From the NCBI GenBank assembly GCA_037975125.1, contig CM075857.1:75101345-75165344 (forward strand): a DNA stretch of 64,000 nt, in the 5' to 3' direction. Position numbers and translations under genes: made by a program. Positions 52,375-64,000 of the stretch are shown piece by piece (position 1 is the first letter of the stretch; each line of letters starts with the position of its first letter). Below the pieces are notes generated by a model. That model was not told the origin of the DNA, ran no database searches, and saw only the letters and a program-made list of their open reading frames with translations. This DNA is from Latrodectus hesperus (Eukaryota > Arthropoda > Arachnida > Araneae > Theridiidae).

Positions 52375-53139
52375 AAATTCAAACTTTCTTCTCGTTGTTT
52401 AAAGATACCAATTCTATACTTAAGTAATATAATTAAACTTGTTAATAACATAATTTTTTGCTTTCTTACATATGATACTGAAGTTAATAAAATTTTAATT
52501 TTGCTCTTTTTATAAATTATATATAATGAGAAATTAATAATATAAGTTTGTCTATTTTTCAAACATTATTTAAAGATTCTGAACATTAAATAAATAAATA
52601 TATCAAAGAGATTTTTTCCTGTGTTGACAAAAAATAACATATTTTTTAACCATTTTTTTAAAAATCTTTCTCTTAATATTCGAATACGTATCTCAATAAT
52701 AAAATGTGTTCTTAAATTCTTTGTACATATTTAAGCAATTTTAATTGAATGATTTCTTAAAAAATTAAATATTTTTATTATTTTAAACATAAGTTTTCTA
52801 AATATTATCATTATATAGAAATTTAACATGATGGAAAATTAATAATGTATATATATTATATATGTATGTAGAATTAATATATTATAAGTATATAGAAAAT
52901 AAACATTATTGTTTAAGATTAACATCGCATAAACAATTTGTCAATATTTTTATCACGTTTCCATTTCGAAAATATTCACCTATAACACAGTTTTGTTAGT
53001 AATATATTTATTTGTACAAGAGAATTTATACATGGATCATAAAAAATAGCTTTATTATATATTAGTTGTATAATAAAACTGCATGAAAATTCAAGATCAA
53101 TATTCATCAAAAAATAAAAAAAAATCGGTAGTTATTTCG

Positions 53140-53300
53140 TCAATGTGAGTTAATCATATTTAAATTATGGTTGCTATTTCTTTCAACAATGCTTCTATTT
53201 TCTCCTTCCGACAGAAATTTCACGACTTCCGTGCCAGAATTCTCAATTTTAACCTCTTCACTGATTCTGTTCCTCAGATATGCGAAAAGAATTAAGTTCA
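53140..53300 (-). CDS. Candidate terminal exon of an unknown gene
   Basis: Not recognised. On the minus strand an acceptor-like CCACACCCTTGTAG ends at 53301. In phase 1 the frame reads NLILFAYLRNRISEEVKIEN, SGTEVVKFLSEGENRSIVER and a short tail to TGA at 53140-53142: 52 residues with a hydrophobic start and an acidic, polar tail, as at the C-terminus of a membrane protein. No upstream exon could be confirmed in the next few hundred bases; a donor-like GAT|GTAAGT at about 53447 is preceded by stops. It is too short for certainty. Confidence 0.25.
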
Positions 53301-56073
53301 CTACAAGGGTGTGGTAAAGAATGATTCACGTGTACTAATTTTATTCCTTGAAGTAGAGATGACATATAGGCTAAAATCGGAAGAAAAGAGAAAATAAAAT
53401 AAAATAAATAAAAACCAATCAACCTCAATTCGCCTAATTTTACTTACATCTTCCTACCAGGATTTGAATAGTAGAGTACTAGGCTTTTGTGTCAATCACA
53501 GGAAATGGCTAATGAGCATAAAATAACCCGCTGCGCAACATTTTTATTTCGCACCTAGCTGGAAATAGGAAGTGCGACCCCAAAGGGTTGAATCCTATCT
53601 TCTGGAAGATATGTTCCTGGAATTGCAAATCGGGATGCTTTCTGAAGAGAGGCTCTATTAAGGATAAACGTTTTATTATGCAAAGGCTTGTTGGTTGCAG
53701 GTGCTTGCATTTATCTAACTTTTTTATCTATTCCTCTGAAGATGATTAATGAGAAACATGTGCTTCATTTGCATCATCACTCGTGTTCTGAGAAAAACGG
53801 TTACAGTTTAATAAAGTTGATGATAAATTTTAAGTGGCATTGAATATATATCAGTGAACTTAACGCTCTAATAACCTGAATTTCATTTATGTTTGCAATT
53901 ATAATTTTTAGGTTTACGTTTTTCATTATATATTTTATTTTTTCTGAACTAAACGACTTTCTAAATATTTTAAGTACCGATTCAAAGAAAGAAGATGTAT
54001 CATTTCAATCTTCGAATGATGTGAAATCAAAGACATCAAATTAATCTTCATTGAAATTTTAAATCAATTATATAAGTGAATAGATTTTAATGGGAAAAAA
54101 TTTTCAAATAACTATTTAAAATGAATTAAAACTCTAAAAATATTTATAGAATTTTATAAATATTTTAATACATAATTAATTTAAAAATAAAAAAATATTG
54201 TAATTTATTAAAAATCAATTATTTGAAAAGTGCGTTTCTAAGAAACTTTGATACGAATGGAACATAAAGAAACATTAAAATTATGAAATGTCATTTCACA
54301 CAAAAGAGAGATGTTATCAATACCTAACAACTTTTCGTATTTTTAAAAGTTTCAGAGACTGCTAATGACTTATTTATTAAATTCAATATTGTGAATAGTA
54401 TTTTTTCTTCCAAATCAAAAGAATTATGTAACAACTAATTTAATTCAAAAATTCAATGATGCAAATTTGCAACTTTGAAATTAGATTCTCCTTTCCTGTA
54501 AATTCAAATTATTTACATTTTTTATATTCAAGAGTAAGAATTTCATTAATTTTTGAAATTGAAAATAAGTAATATAAACGGAGAAATTAATTTTAATATT
54601 TTCAATTTTGATGTTCGCAGGATAATGAGATGATAGAATTTTTAAAACAAAAGATCAATTCTAAAACAAAAGATCTTAACAGTCTCAAGATCTTAAATCT
54701 AAAACAAATTAATCTGAATTTCTGAGTGAATAATTATTTGTTTCACTGAAAAATTATATCGAAATTTGTTTTATTGATGTAAAATGTTTGAACTATGATA
54801 ATGACAAATTAATAATCTAATTTTTTTTTGAAAAATTGCATATAAAAAAGCTGCAATTTTTATAGACTGTACATAACTTTTCGGCATCATATATAAAATA
54901 AATTCATTATATTGTGGTATATTTCTCCTAAATATTTTGAAATAATACTTTTATATATGTATATATATATATATATAAAAGAATTTCAAACTAATAAATA
55001 AATAATTCAGCCTAAATTAGTATATATCTCTTCTATAAATTTTAGTCTATTTCTCGTCAGATTTATAATAATTCAACTTTTCCATTAACAGTTTGATAGG
55101 AGATCTACATATATACCATATTTTCTGGCATAATGTTATTCAGAACTATAATATAAATTCATCTAATTCACAGATGAATTTATAAATAGTTAATTATCTC
55201 TTCTTATAATCAGATATTCATTCCTCCATCTATTGTTATCAAAACTCAAACCACAACATTGACTGAAGCGTAAAATTTGACTTTGAATGACCCACTTCTT
55301 CAAATTTCCAACCTCGTTCAAAAACGTGAGAGCACTATAAATGCATAACGTTACAATTTTTGTGGAAACATTTATTTCAGCTTGAAATATATAACTCACT
55401 TTTACCATATAACAGAATTTTAATGGTAACATTTAAATAAAGGAAGTTTACATTACCTGTATTAAAAAAATTACTTCAATTTCTTTAAAATCGTAATATT
55501 TAGTTCTAAATAGAATGACAATAATTATTATCATTTGCTGAAAATATTATTTTATTAAAATAGGAGATTAAAATTTACTAAACAATTTTTACCATGCAAA
55601 CATTTGTAAAGGTAGATTCATATAATGAAAAAAATATTTATATCTATTCATTTAATGAGCAAATATTTTAAGTGGATACAAAAATATTTGAGAGCTTAAA
55701 ATAGTGCTGTGCAATTTAAACTATTGCCAATTAAAATAAATTAAGAACATATGTATTAGATCTTATATTTTATATACTAGAAAAAAAACGAGAATTAACT
55801 TGAAAAATCAAACTTTGTTTGTAAATAAAAGATAAATTAGTGTTTAAAGCAATTCTGTAAGACAAAATAAACTTACTTATACAAGGTGATATTATAATAA
55901 TTAATCAACTATGACACAAAAAAGCGAAGGTACACGAAAGAAAGCAAAAATTAATAGTAAACATTTTTCCCTAATTATAAATATTTTTATTTCAAAATTC
56001 AATTTAATAGGGCAATTTTAATTAATGAAACTACTGTTATGAAAAGTGCCATCAGGTCATCATTATGATCTGA
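53301..56073. other. Intergenic, moderately GC-rich at 53440-53700, then AT-rich
   Basis: No gene supported. Part at 53440-53700 is unique-looking with no frame assigned. A short (AT)n run is at 54957-54976. Confidence 0.5.
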
Positions 56074-56085
56074 ACAAAACTATTA
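56074..56085. repeat. Target site duplication of the Jockey LINE, right copy on the minus strand
   Basis: acaaaactatta, identical to 60001-60012. Confidence 0.93.
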
Positions 56086-56312
56086 TTTTTTTTTTGTCTA
56101 GGATTGAGGGAGGTCTGTAGCCTTCCGGCCATGTACCTCGTTTTCTAATGAATTAGAGTCCTTGGATAGTCTTGGCCTGGTGATTAACAAATCAGAAATA
56201 AAGATACAATAATGAATAATACAAAGATATTGAGGTAAGTGCTCCCACTGGATGCACTCTGCATGACTTGTGTTTTTGTACTAAGTAATTGAGTAATCCT
56301 AGTAATAGACAC

Positions 56313-56540
56313 TTAGATGATGGCAATAATTCTTGGTACACATAAAATTCCTATAAAATTTTTTACAAAGGAAAATATAAGGAGAATACACAGGATGATT
56401 ACAGTTATTCTTTGAAGCACACAAATTCCGTTAAAATATTTACAAAAGAGTTACAAAGAAAAACACAGGCTGATGACAATAATTCTTGATAAACACAAAG
56501 TTCCGTTAGAATATTTACAACGGAAGACAAAGAAGGAAAT
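56313..56540 (-). repeat. Tandem repeats in the LINE 3' UTR, about 78 bp unit
   Basis: The phrase acacaaattccgttaaaata with a preceding gatgacaataattctt occurs three times (about 56338, 56419, 56494), spaced 75-81 bases. Confidence 0.8.
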
Positions 56541-56649
56541 ATATCCATATTTGTTTAAGATTAAATAAAATTGAGATATTTACAGGATCCACACGCTTTA
56601 TTTACAATGTGGTTTCTCACAGGATTTTATTTAGATAGAGATATGATTT

Positions 56650-59380
56650 CCATTAATTATTCTTCTTCTTCTTCTTTCTTTTCCGTTTGGAATTATTTGA
56701 ATGAATGGAGATATGGGTGAGAGGTTTTACTCTCAACACTGTTCTGGGCCTGTGGAAATGCATTAGGTCATAAGGACTGTAAAGTTCAATACCCTGAACC
56801 TCACTATTGTTGATTGTGTATATTTTATGGTAGAAATTAAATGCAAGAAATTTGAGGTTGTGGGCTAGGGGCAGGATTCCCAAGTTCTCCTTTATTTGCT
56901 GGTTTCTAAAGTAAATCTCTGAGTTAGTAATTAGTCTAAGTATTATGCTTTGCTGGGCTTTTAAGACTGATATTTGAATCAGCTGCTCCTCCCCAGATTG
57001 GAGCAGCATAGGTTATTATCGGCCTGAGGTAGGCTTATAAGGTGTTTATTTGCTAGCGAGAGTTTTGACTTGGAGGCTAGCAAGGGATAAAGGATAGTTT
57101 TAGCTGCTATGAATTTATTTTTGATTTTAGTAATATGGGCTTTCCACGTTAGTCTTTTGTCAATAGTGAGTCCAAGGTAATCAATCCTACTAGCCCATGG
57201 AATTTCTCTTCCCGTTAAATTGACCATTTCACACGGTAACATTTTTCTTGTGAAAAGAACTACCTGGGACTTAGTCGGGTTTACTTTTATTTTCCATTTA
57301 ACAAGCCATTCTTCTATCACCTTCAGGTGTTCTGATAGGTGTTGGTGTAGTGTTTTGTGATTGCTATTTGTGGTTAATATGGCAGTATCATCCGCAAACA
57401 GGCAAAGCATAGTATTAGGGTTCTGCGGAATATCATTGATGAATGCATTAAATAGGAATGGGCCCAGCAGTGATTCCTGTGGGACACCTGCTAAAATGGG
57501 CTTTTTCTGGGAGTAAACATTATCAAACCTTACGGTAAATTTTCTATTAGTTTGGTAGTTTCTTATGAGTTTTATCTGAATGGGGAGGTGGAAGTTGTAA
57601 GTAATTAATTTGAATAGTAAGCCTTGATGCCAGAGACGGTCAAAAGCTTTTTCTATGTCAAGAAAAACTCATCCAGTAGATTTTTTGGTAGCAACACCTT
57701 TTGCTATCTTCTCCACTGCCCGGAGCAATTCGTGAAATGTGAATAGTTTCCTCCTAAAACCAAATTGCTGAGGGACTATGATGCTCATCTGGGCATCAAA
57801 ATTGAACAGTTTATTCAGGATGAACTTTTCAGCTATTTTGGCCATCGTTGGCAGTAAGGATATTGTCCTGTAACTGGAGGGTCGATTTCTATTTTTTCCC
57901 TGTTTGTAGATCGGAATGACTACTGCCTTTTTTCAAAGTGTGGGAAAATGTCCAATATTAATTAAGACATTGATTATGTCAGTGAGTAGACATACTGCAG
58001 TAACTGGGATTTGCTTGATCACCTTGTTGGTTATAAGATCATAGCCCGGACACTTTTTGGGTTTCAGTTTCTGTATCACCTCTTCCACCTCTGAGACATT
58101 GATTGTCTGAGTATCCTGGGGGTAAAACTATTGTTACGGAAGTAGGAGCTAACGAGAAAGTCAACATAGAATTCATTACGAATACTAGTGTTATCGTTTG
58201 TTGTGTTTTCTTGGAATTGTTCCTTGAGGGAGTTTGCAAGCGCTTCTACTTTCTCTTGTACTGTAATGGCCATTTTGGGGCCGTCCATGAGGGGGAAGTA
58301 CGTCCTTTTTTGTTTTTCTTTTCTTGACTGCCCTCCAGAAGGAGCCATCTTCGACATTTAAATTAGTGAGATAGGAGTTCCAGCTATTACAGTTGTGTTT
58401 AGCAATTTCATTTTTAATGGTTCTTTTAAGGGCGTTAATTTGGGTTTTTAATTCAGTCGTTTTATATCTATTAAATTGCTTGCGAAGTCTATTTCTAGTT
58501 TTAATTAAGTTAATGATGTTTTCGGGAAGAAAATTGATTGGCTGTGTGGGTTTCAGGCGTTTACTGGTATCAAGAGCTTGTTGTATTATTTTTGTTAGTT
58601 CTGCTTTTTTTCAATTTGATCTTCAGTAGCAATGGGGCTTAATGAATTAGGTGAGTAGGGAGTTAATGACATTTCTAAAAACATTTCAGTTATGGTAAGT
58701 GGTGTGGTATTCATTTCCCTGTTGTGTGGAGTGGCCATAATAGATTAACACCGGGTAGTGGTCTGATTGGAGGTCTTCAACAATTGAAAGTTTCATTGGT
58801 GATTGGACTCCTCTGGACAGCATGAGGTCAATGTAGTTCCCATGTATTTGTCCATAGGGTGTTGGCTTGTCTGGCCTGTATATGCTGAATTCAGTATTTT
58901 GAATTAGGGAGGCAATCGTGGATCCAGATTTATTCTTGTAGGGGCAGTCCCAATTTGGGTGCTTGGCATTGAGGTCGCCAGCTAGAATAATTATGTAGCT
59001 TAGTGAAGCTAAGGTTTCTAGATCAATCGAGAGTGCTGCATTGGGAGCATTATTAGGGGGATGTACAGTGATGCAACTGTAATGTTTCCATTATTTGAAA
59101 AATGCAGTTTAACAATTGTGGCTTCTGCAAAATGGAGCCTGGGTGTTGGTATGTGTGAGTGAGGGATTTTTATTTTTATAAATATGGCCTTTCCGCCCTG
59201 ATGGGTGGTGCGATTTTGGGATGTTGACCATATAAGAGTTCGTCAGGTGGGTTTCCTGTACCAGGATAAGGTCAGGATGATTGTTTGACATAAAATTTTT
59301 TAATTCAGTAAGTTTAGTGAGTATGCCATTGGCATTCTAAATCATTATTTTTATGTTGTTAAATTCCTTAATTGTCATTA
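56650..59380 (-). pseudogene. Jockey ORF2 (endonuclease and reverse transcriptase), broken
   Basis: The enzyme nicks target DNA and copies the element's RNA. Endonuclease motifs: NANGI (about 59325), LILVQETHL (59240-59265), GDLNAKHPNWDCP (58941-58983). Reverse transcriptase motifs: LDIEKAFDRLWH (about 57625-57665), AGVPQESLLGPFLFN (57440-57490) and the catalytic FADD at 57387-57398. C-terminal part: YLRPIITYAAPIWGG (about 57000-57050) and VLKAQQSIILRLI. Breaks: TAG at 59337-59339, TGA at 57933-57935, TGA at 57669-57671, a one-base loss near 57037 in TATAAGCC, and further shifts in the endonuclease. It is not functional. Confidence 0.9.
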
Positions 59381-60000
59381 TTGGTATCGTTAATATTTAG
59401 GGCTTTTAGTAAAATGTGCACTTTGTCCGTTGGATTAATAGTGCGTTCTAAGATTGGAACAGCCTGCATGAGGGCAGGAAAGGCTTTAAGAATTGAGTTA
59501 ACTTCTTTGAGTAGTTTCATAATTATATTAATGTTTTCAAATTGGCTAAAGTCTAGTGTGGGTTGCGGGTTCGATGTAGGTGGAGTTGACTCTTGTTTAT
59601 CGTTGTTATTTCTGGCGGCCTGAGCAAATGAGAGGCCTTTTTTTATTAAAGTTACTAGCAGTTTTAGGAGTTACTTGAATATTCTTGCTTCTGTTGACTG
59701 GGTTTGCTGAGCAGCCTCTATAGGAGGCTGTGTGGCTATTTCCACAGTTGCAGCATTTTGGTTTGTCTAATTTTTGATGGGGGCAGTCTCTGGAAACATG
59801 CTTTGCTCCACATTTTACACAATTTGGCTTCAAAAAGCAAACCGCAGAATTGTGACCAAATCTTTGACAGTTGTAGCACTGGACAGGCCTGTTGTTTACA
59901 TATTTTTCGACCTTAATTATTAAGTTCAAAAGATCTTTTAAATCATAAATTTTTGGAGCAATTTCATTTGTGATTAGGGTGATCAGAAAGCAGGGGATCC
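59370..60000 (-). pseudogene. Jockey ORF1 (gag-like nucleocapsid), truncated and frameshifted
   Basis: RNA-binding protein of the element. Seen: the tail of the pre-knuckle domain (PCFLITLITNEIAP), then three CCHC zinc knuckles at about 59837-59878 (CYNCQRFGHNSAVC), 59783-59821 (CVKCGAKHVSRDC) and 59711-59755. After a one-base shift in the A run near 59635-59650 it continues as GLSFAQAARNNNDKQE to a stop near 59373. An open frame reaching 60019 uses seven codons of flanking DNA, so its Met is not the element's own start. Confidence 0.88.
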
Positions 60001-60012
60001 ACAAAACTATTA
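60001..60012. repeat. Target site duplication of the Jockey LINE, left copy on the minus strand
   Basis: acaaaactatta, identical to 56074-56085. Confidence 0.93.
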
Positions 60013-61418
60013 CTGACACGGTGTTATCACAGAAAATTAATTTTATAAAGTAAATGTATTTTGTTGTAATATAATTCCGTATCTTATATAATAGGAAATT
60101 TCTATCTTAAAACACCACTATACTATGTTTGCATGTACTCTTCTTTTATTAAATGATATTTTAAGACAATATAATTTTCATACAAACAGTGCTCTTAAAA
60201 TTTAAATGTATACCAATACTTGAAAACAATCATATGAAATATACTATAACTAATACTTCTAACGATTTCAATATGACAACAAAATAACCACGATCTTTTT
60301 TCTCGAATTTGGACTTTTTCTTTCGACATAATATCGAATACATCAAAGGTGTCCAATTGACCTGAAAAAGTACACGACCTGAGAAAAAGCATGCTTTTAG
60401 CAAATTTATAGCAATCAGTGTTATTTATAGAATTTCAAATGTGATTTATTGTTGAGTACATCTAATTTTAAGGTGTCTAGAAATATCAGTTTTTTGCTAT
60501 CCTGTGGAAGATAAACCCCTGGAAATCCCATTCCAGATAGAGATTAAAAGAGGGGAAATTATTATTTTTTTTAGAAATAGTAGCGTTCACCGTCGTTGTG
60601 AACTTCTGGCCCCACTTTTTCTTCTCAGTTTGTTCTTGTTTGCCACGGTCAAGGTCTAAACGAAGGTCATACCAAAGAATTCTCATTGCGAACTGGCATT
60701 GAAAGTCACGTTTACCCATTTCGCCTTTTATAAAGCAAGATAAAACGTGACTGTGAAGATAAAAAAAGAAAAAATTCTTTTGTTATTTTTAGAAGTGAGG
60801 GCAAAGGAAAATTTATGTAATGCAACTAACTACACAAAAGTCATTAACTTTATTTTATAACATAGAAATTCTAAGTGTAAATTCTTTTTTTTTTTCAGAA
60901 CAATATTAATACTTCCAATAAAAAAACACTCATATTAAGACCGACACTTTTGGAAGTAAAAAATTATTAACTGTCTTTTAATTAAGCCAAACAATCACCA
61001 ATCAATTAATAATTCTAACTAAAAGTAGAAAGTGTGCGATATTAGAAATAGAAAATAAAATATAGAATATTATGTATATATAGAATGTATGCAATATTAT
61101 AAAATCAAGCATTTAATATTCATTACACAGATAACATTGCATTTAAAAAATGTTTGACGAATAAAATCTTCTGCATCAATTTGAATTTCCAGTTGAAAAT
61201 TTTATAAAGTTTATTTTTTTATTTTAGGTGAATAAATAAAAACTACAAAAATGATAATTTTTCAGATAATATACATAAAATTACTGAACCTTTTACTCAT
61301 TATTTTATGTGCAAAAAACTTCTATTGTAATTGATAATTCATAATTTCCCAGTTTGAATATGAATTCTACTTTTTTTGGGAACGTTTCTCTATTTGAAAA
61401 AGTATGTTTCTTTTAGTG
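60013..61418. other. Intergenic, AT-rich
   Basis: At 60486-60719 a minus-strand frame (MGKRDFQCQFAMRILWYDLR) lies in slightly GC-richer sequence but is not recognisable and lacks splice context. No other feature is seen. Confidence 0.5.
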
Positions 61419-61580
61419 CTTCGATAAATTGAGAACCAAGCATGGTTGGGAACTAAACATTGGGGGTTTCACGTTAAGCTGACCACCTAATCGGGACACA
61501 TGCTTCGTACCCCAGGGTCCCTCAATAAGGAAAACAAAGATGGACACTATAGGCATTGGCCCACATAAGCTGTCGTGCCA
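61419..61580 (+). mobile_element. SINE family S1, headless body fragment
   Basis: Matches the body of the 4030-4298 SINE from tcgataaattgagaaccaag to tgtcgtgcca with scattered differences. The tRNA head is absent, so it is 5'-truncated. Confidence 0.85.
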
Positions 61581-61725
61581 CAGAATATAGTTCTGTATAT
61601 ATTCTTAAATGCATTTTTTCTAAATTTATTCTAGAGATTTCTCACACCTATAAATTCATTGAAATATATAAAATCAGAATATATTCATATATAAAAAATT
61701 TTTGCCGTGTTTAAAGGCTCATATA

Positions 61726-61727
<2 letters not shown>

Positions 61728-61782
<55 letters not shown>
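61728..61782. repeat. (AT)n microsatellite
   Basis: About 50 bases of alternating TA. Confidence 0.93.
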
Positions 61783-61786
<4 letters not shown>

Positions 61787-62299
61787 CTTTAGTATTTTTA
61801 TTATTTTTAAAGAATAAAATTGGTAATCTTTGTAGTAAAATTTATTTCATTACATTAATTGATTATATGTAACCATGTTATAATATGAACTATACTCAAA
61901 TACTTTTTGTTAGAATGACAACGCATTTGACTAATGTAATTTCTTCTACTGATAATTCTTTTATTGATATATTTTAATAATATATAAGAAAAATTCTCAA
62001 TGAAAGATGTTTCTTTAACTTATTTGAAGTAAAGAACGAGGAGATTACAGTTTATTAAACTAAACATTCAATTGGCAAAGAGGTACTAAAGATATTACAG
62101 CTTCTCTAAAAACTGCATGCACATCTTATGTACATATGTATAGGTATGAATAAAGATACGATAATATAATCTTTGTAAACTGACGTATGGTTGATAAAAT
62201 TGAGTAAAAAATGACTGTGACGTTTTGTAAAATATCTTTTTTTATATATTTATATCTAAATATAAATAAATCTATGGCAACTAAAGTGAAGAAATTACT

Positions 62300-62620
62300 C
62301 ATATCACTATTCTTTTACAGCTGTCACTTAAACGTCAAATTATGTATAGCTTTTACGTCAAGCTGTCTAATCTTTGACTGAGACAAGACAGCTCTGACGA
62401 AAGAAAAGTAAGAAATGAATGTACAGCAGTATCAGTGTAGCCATCTATACTTCTTTGATTGCTGTCTATCAGATCAAACTAGCGATTTATTGTTTGTTTG
62501 AGATTCGTCCAGTTGCTTGGCAACCATGATTCGACACGTTATCACTTCGGACGCTATCAGAAAATTCGGATTATTCTCGAATAATTTGCACCTGTCTGGA
62601 AGAGAAATGTTTTGACTTCC
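62300..62620. promoter_or_regulatory. Possible promoter or enhancer patch with RFX X-box
   Basis: A GC-richer, non-repetitive patch. gttgcttggcaac at 62512-62524 is a near-palindromic X-box that fits RYYNYY-N-RRNRAC, the RFX site used by cilium genes. Just after it an ATG at 62526 opens a 29-codon frame. No gene body can be tied to it in the window. Confidence 0.3.
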
Positions 62621-64000
62621 TTTTTGCGTAAAAAAATAGTATATTGTATGGGAAGTTACTGATTATAATTGTTAAGAGAAAGCTTTTTTTCAATAAAAGA
62701 GCTATGTTCTTGCTTTTCATACTCGATAACATTTATTTATAATTTGTTATGATTTTTTTATCTTAAAATATATAAATTCGTTTTTAGAATATTTATTGTT
62801 TGTCATAAATCCAGCAAATAAATACTGACAGATAATATTTTTAGAAAAAGAAAATCGATATCATAATGAATACTGCATGCACATTTATTTAATATTATTA
62901 TTTTTTTAAAATAAAACATTTCTTAGTTCTGCTACTTTTAATTGATTCAATTGTAATTTTTTCATTAATAATATTTTATTTATTACTATACTAACTACAT
63001 ATATCCTGTTGATAATTAGTAGGAACATATAATTTCGATTTTCAGACTTTTTACTATGGTAAAGATAATGAACGACATATGCTATATATTTAAGAATTTT
63101 AGAATTGCATCTAATCAGATAGGTTAAAAAAGTATTTTGTAGAAAGTCGAATATAATTATTACACTTTCGAATTTTTTCTGATCAAACTAAATCTGAATA
63201 AATATTCCATGAATAAAAACAAATGAAAAAAATATTCCAAGTAAGTTAATTTTATATTTCTTTAATATTAAGGCTTGGGTTGCACAATTTTGTCAGAAAT
63301 TATAATTTTTTTTACAAACATTTTTTTTCCTATTTACATGTTTGTTGTTTTAATTGAATATGTTTACATTAAAATTTTTAATTTTGCATTTTATTTTATT
63401 TAACTTTAATTTATTTTACTAATAGTGGTTTGAAAGAGCTAATGATATCATAAAATTTATATCCTATTTATAATATAATTAATGAGTTTTTTAATATTTT
63501 CTTTTCACTTTTTAAATATTCTAGGATAAAAATATTGAAGAATCAAATTTAAACAATGTATGAATCGTGTATTTCTGAAAAGAATATGAAAATGTGTATT
63601 AAACTACCAGAAATGTTTTGCTATTTTAAGCTATTGAAATATGTAGGGTAAGAAAAGCACAAACATAAAAAAATTAAATGTGTTTTCACAAGACTAAATT
63701 TCTAAAGAAACAAGGAGTTAAGGAAAACTTGTAATTTGTAAATGTTTTTATTATTGTTAGAATAATTTCTTAAATAATTTATTCAATTAATTAAAAATAA
63801 TTGAAAACTAAATTTACTATTTATTCTTGTTTTCTCCTGCCGTTCTAAATAATGTAAAGTTACTGTAAAATGTAAAAGAATGCTGTAGTAGAATAGAGTG
63901 AATATTTTATTAAATTTTATTTAAAATTAAATGAAACACTGTTACGGATGAAAGCAATAAATAAATTGCATATCAAATTTTTATTTGTACCTGTAATTTT
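62621..64000. other. Intergenic, AT-rich end of window
   Basis: No gene, RNA or repeat family seen. Confidence 0.6.

Larger units (their letters stand above)
56086..60000 (-). mobile_element. Jockey-clade LINE, 5'-truncated, with 12-bp target duplication
   Basis: A non-LTR retrotransposon of 3,915 bases on the minus strand. It has part of ORF1 (gag-like), ORF2 with endonuclease and reverse transcriptase, a 3' UTR with internal tandem repeats, and a ten-A tail (T run 56086-56095). It is flanked by the perfect duplication acaaaactatta at 56074-56085 and 60001-60012. The 5' end is cut inside ORF1, as usual for target-primed reverse transcription. Clade call from the ORF1 with three CCHC knuckles and from the RT sequence. 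Confidence 0.95.

Noticed and set aside
58103..58629. Plus-strand frames of 74 and 78 codons
   Set aside because: Antisense of Jockey ORF2.

Overview
This is a very AT-rich, intron-rich, transposon-littered eukaryotic window. It holds two protein-coding genes with GT-AG introns, tRNA-headed SINEs, a Jockey-clade LINE, Tc1, mariner-like and hAT DNA transposons, and a Helitron-like element. Nothing bacterial (operons, CRISPR, IS elements) is present. The style of the CUB gene, the transposase families and the SINE heads suggest an arthropod, probably an arachnid such as a spider. That lineage call is inference.

Layout. (1) 663-16247, plus strand: eight exons of an excitatory amino acid transporter of the SLC1 family. 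It looks most like the EAAT2/GLT-1 branch because hairpin 1 reads ASSA. The exons join in one frame to 503 residues. Only the N-terminal cytosolic leader exon is missing and should lie upstream of the window. Its introns hold SINEs, a Tc1 element with near-perfect inverted repeats, a deleted mariner remnant, minisatellites and a perfect palindrome. (2) 16250-34500: intergenic DNA with a SINE, a decayed hAT transposon joined to a LINE 3' end, two more SINEs and (AT)n runs. (3) 34745-43272, minus strand: a complete six-coding-exon gene for a secreted 360-residue protein. It has a signal peptide, a cysteine-rich N-terminal segment and two CUB or CUB-like domains. All its coding introns are phase 1, and it seems to have an extra intron in the 3' UTR. 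The two genes are convergent. (4) 43273-64000: mostly gene-poor. It contains a GC-richer repeat-like block (46160-46830), a Helitron-like element inside an (AT)n microsatellite (48848-49955), a 5'-truncated Jockey LINE with a perfect 12-bp target duplication (56086-60000), a SINE body fragment (61419-61580) and a possible promoter-like patch with an RFX X-box (about 62300-62620).

The two genes have no obvious functional link. The transporter clears glutamate at the plasma membrane; the CUB protein is extracellular and its role is unknown. No clearly new molecular system is visible. The points most worth checking are a possible secreted-protein exon in a rearranged intronic repeat (41539-41808), an orphan terminal-exon-like frame (53140-53300), minisatellites that start at splice donors, and perfect 28-bp-arm palindromes.
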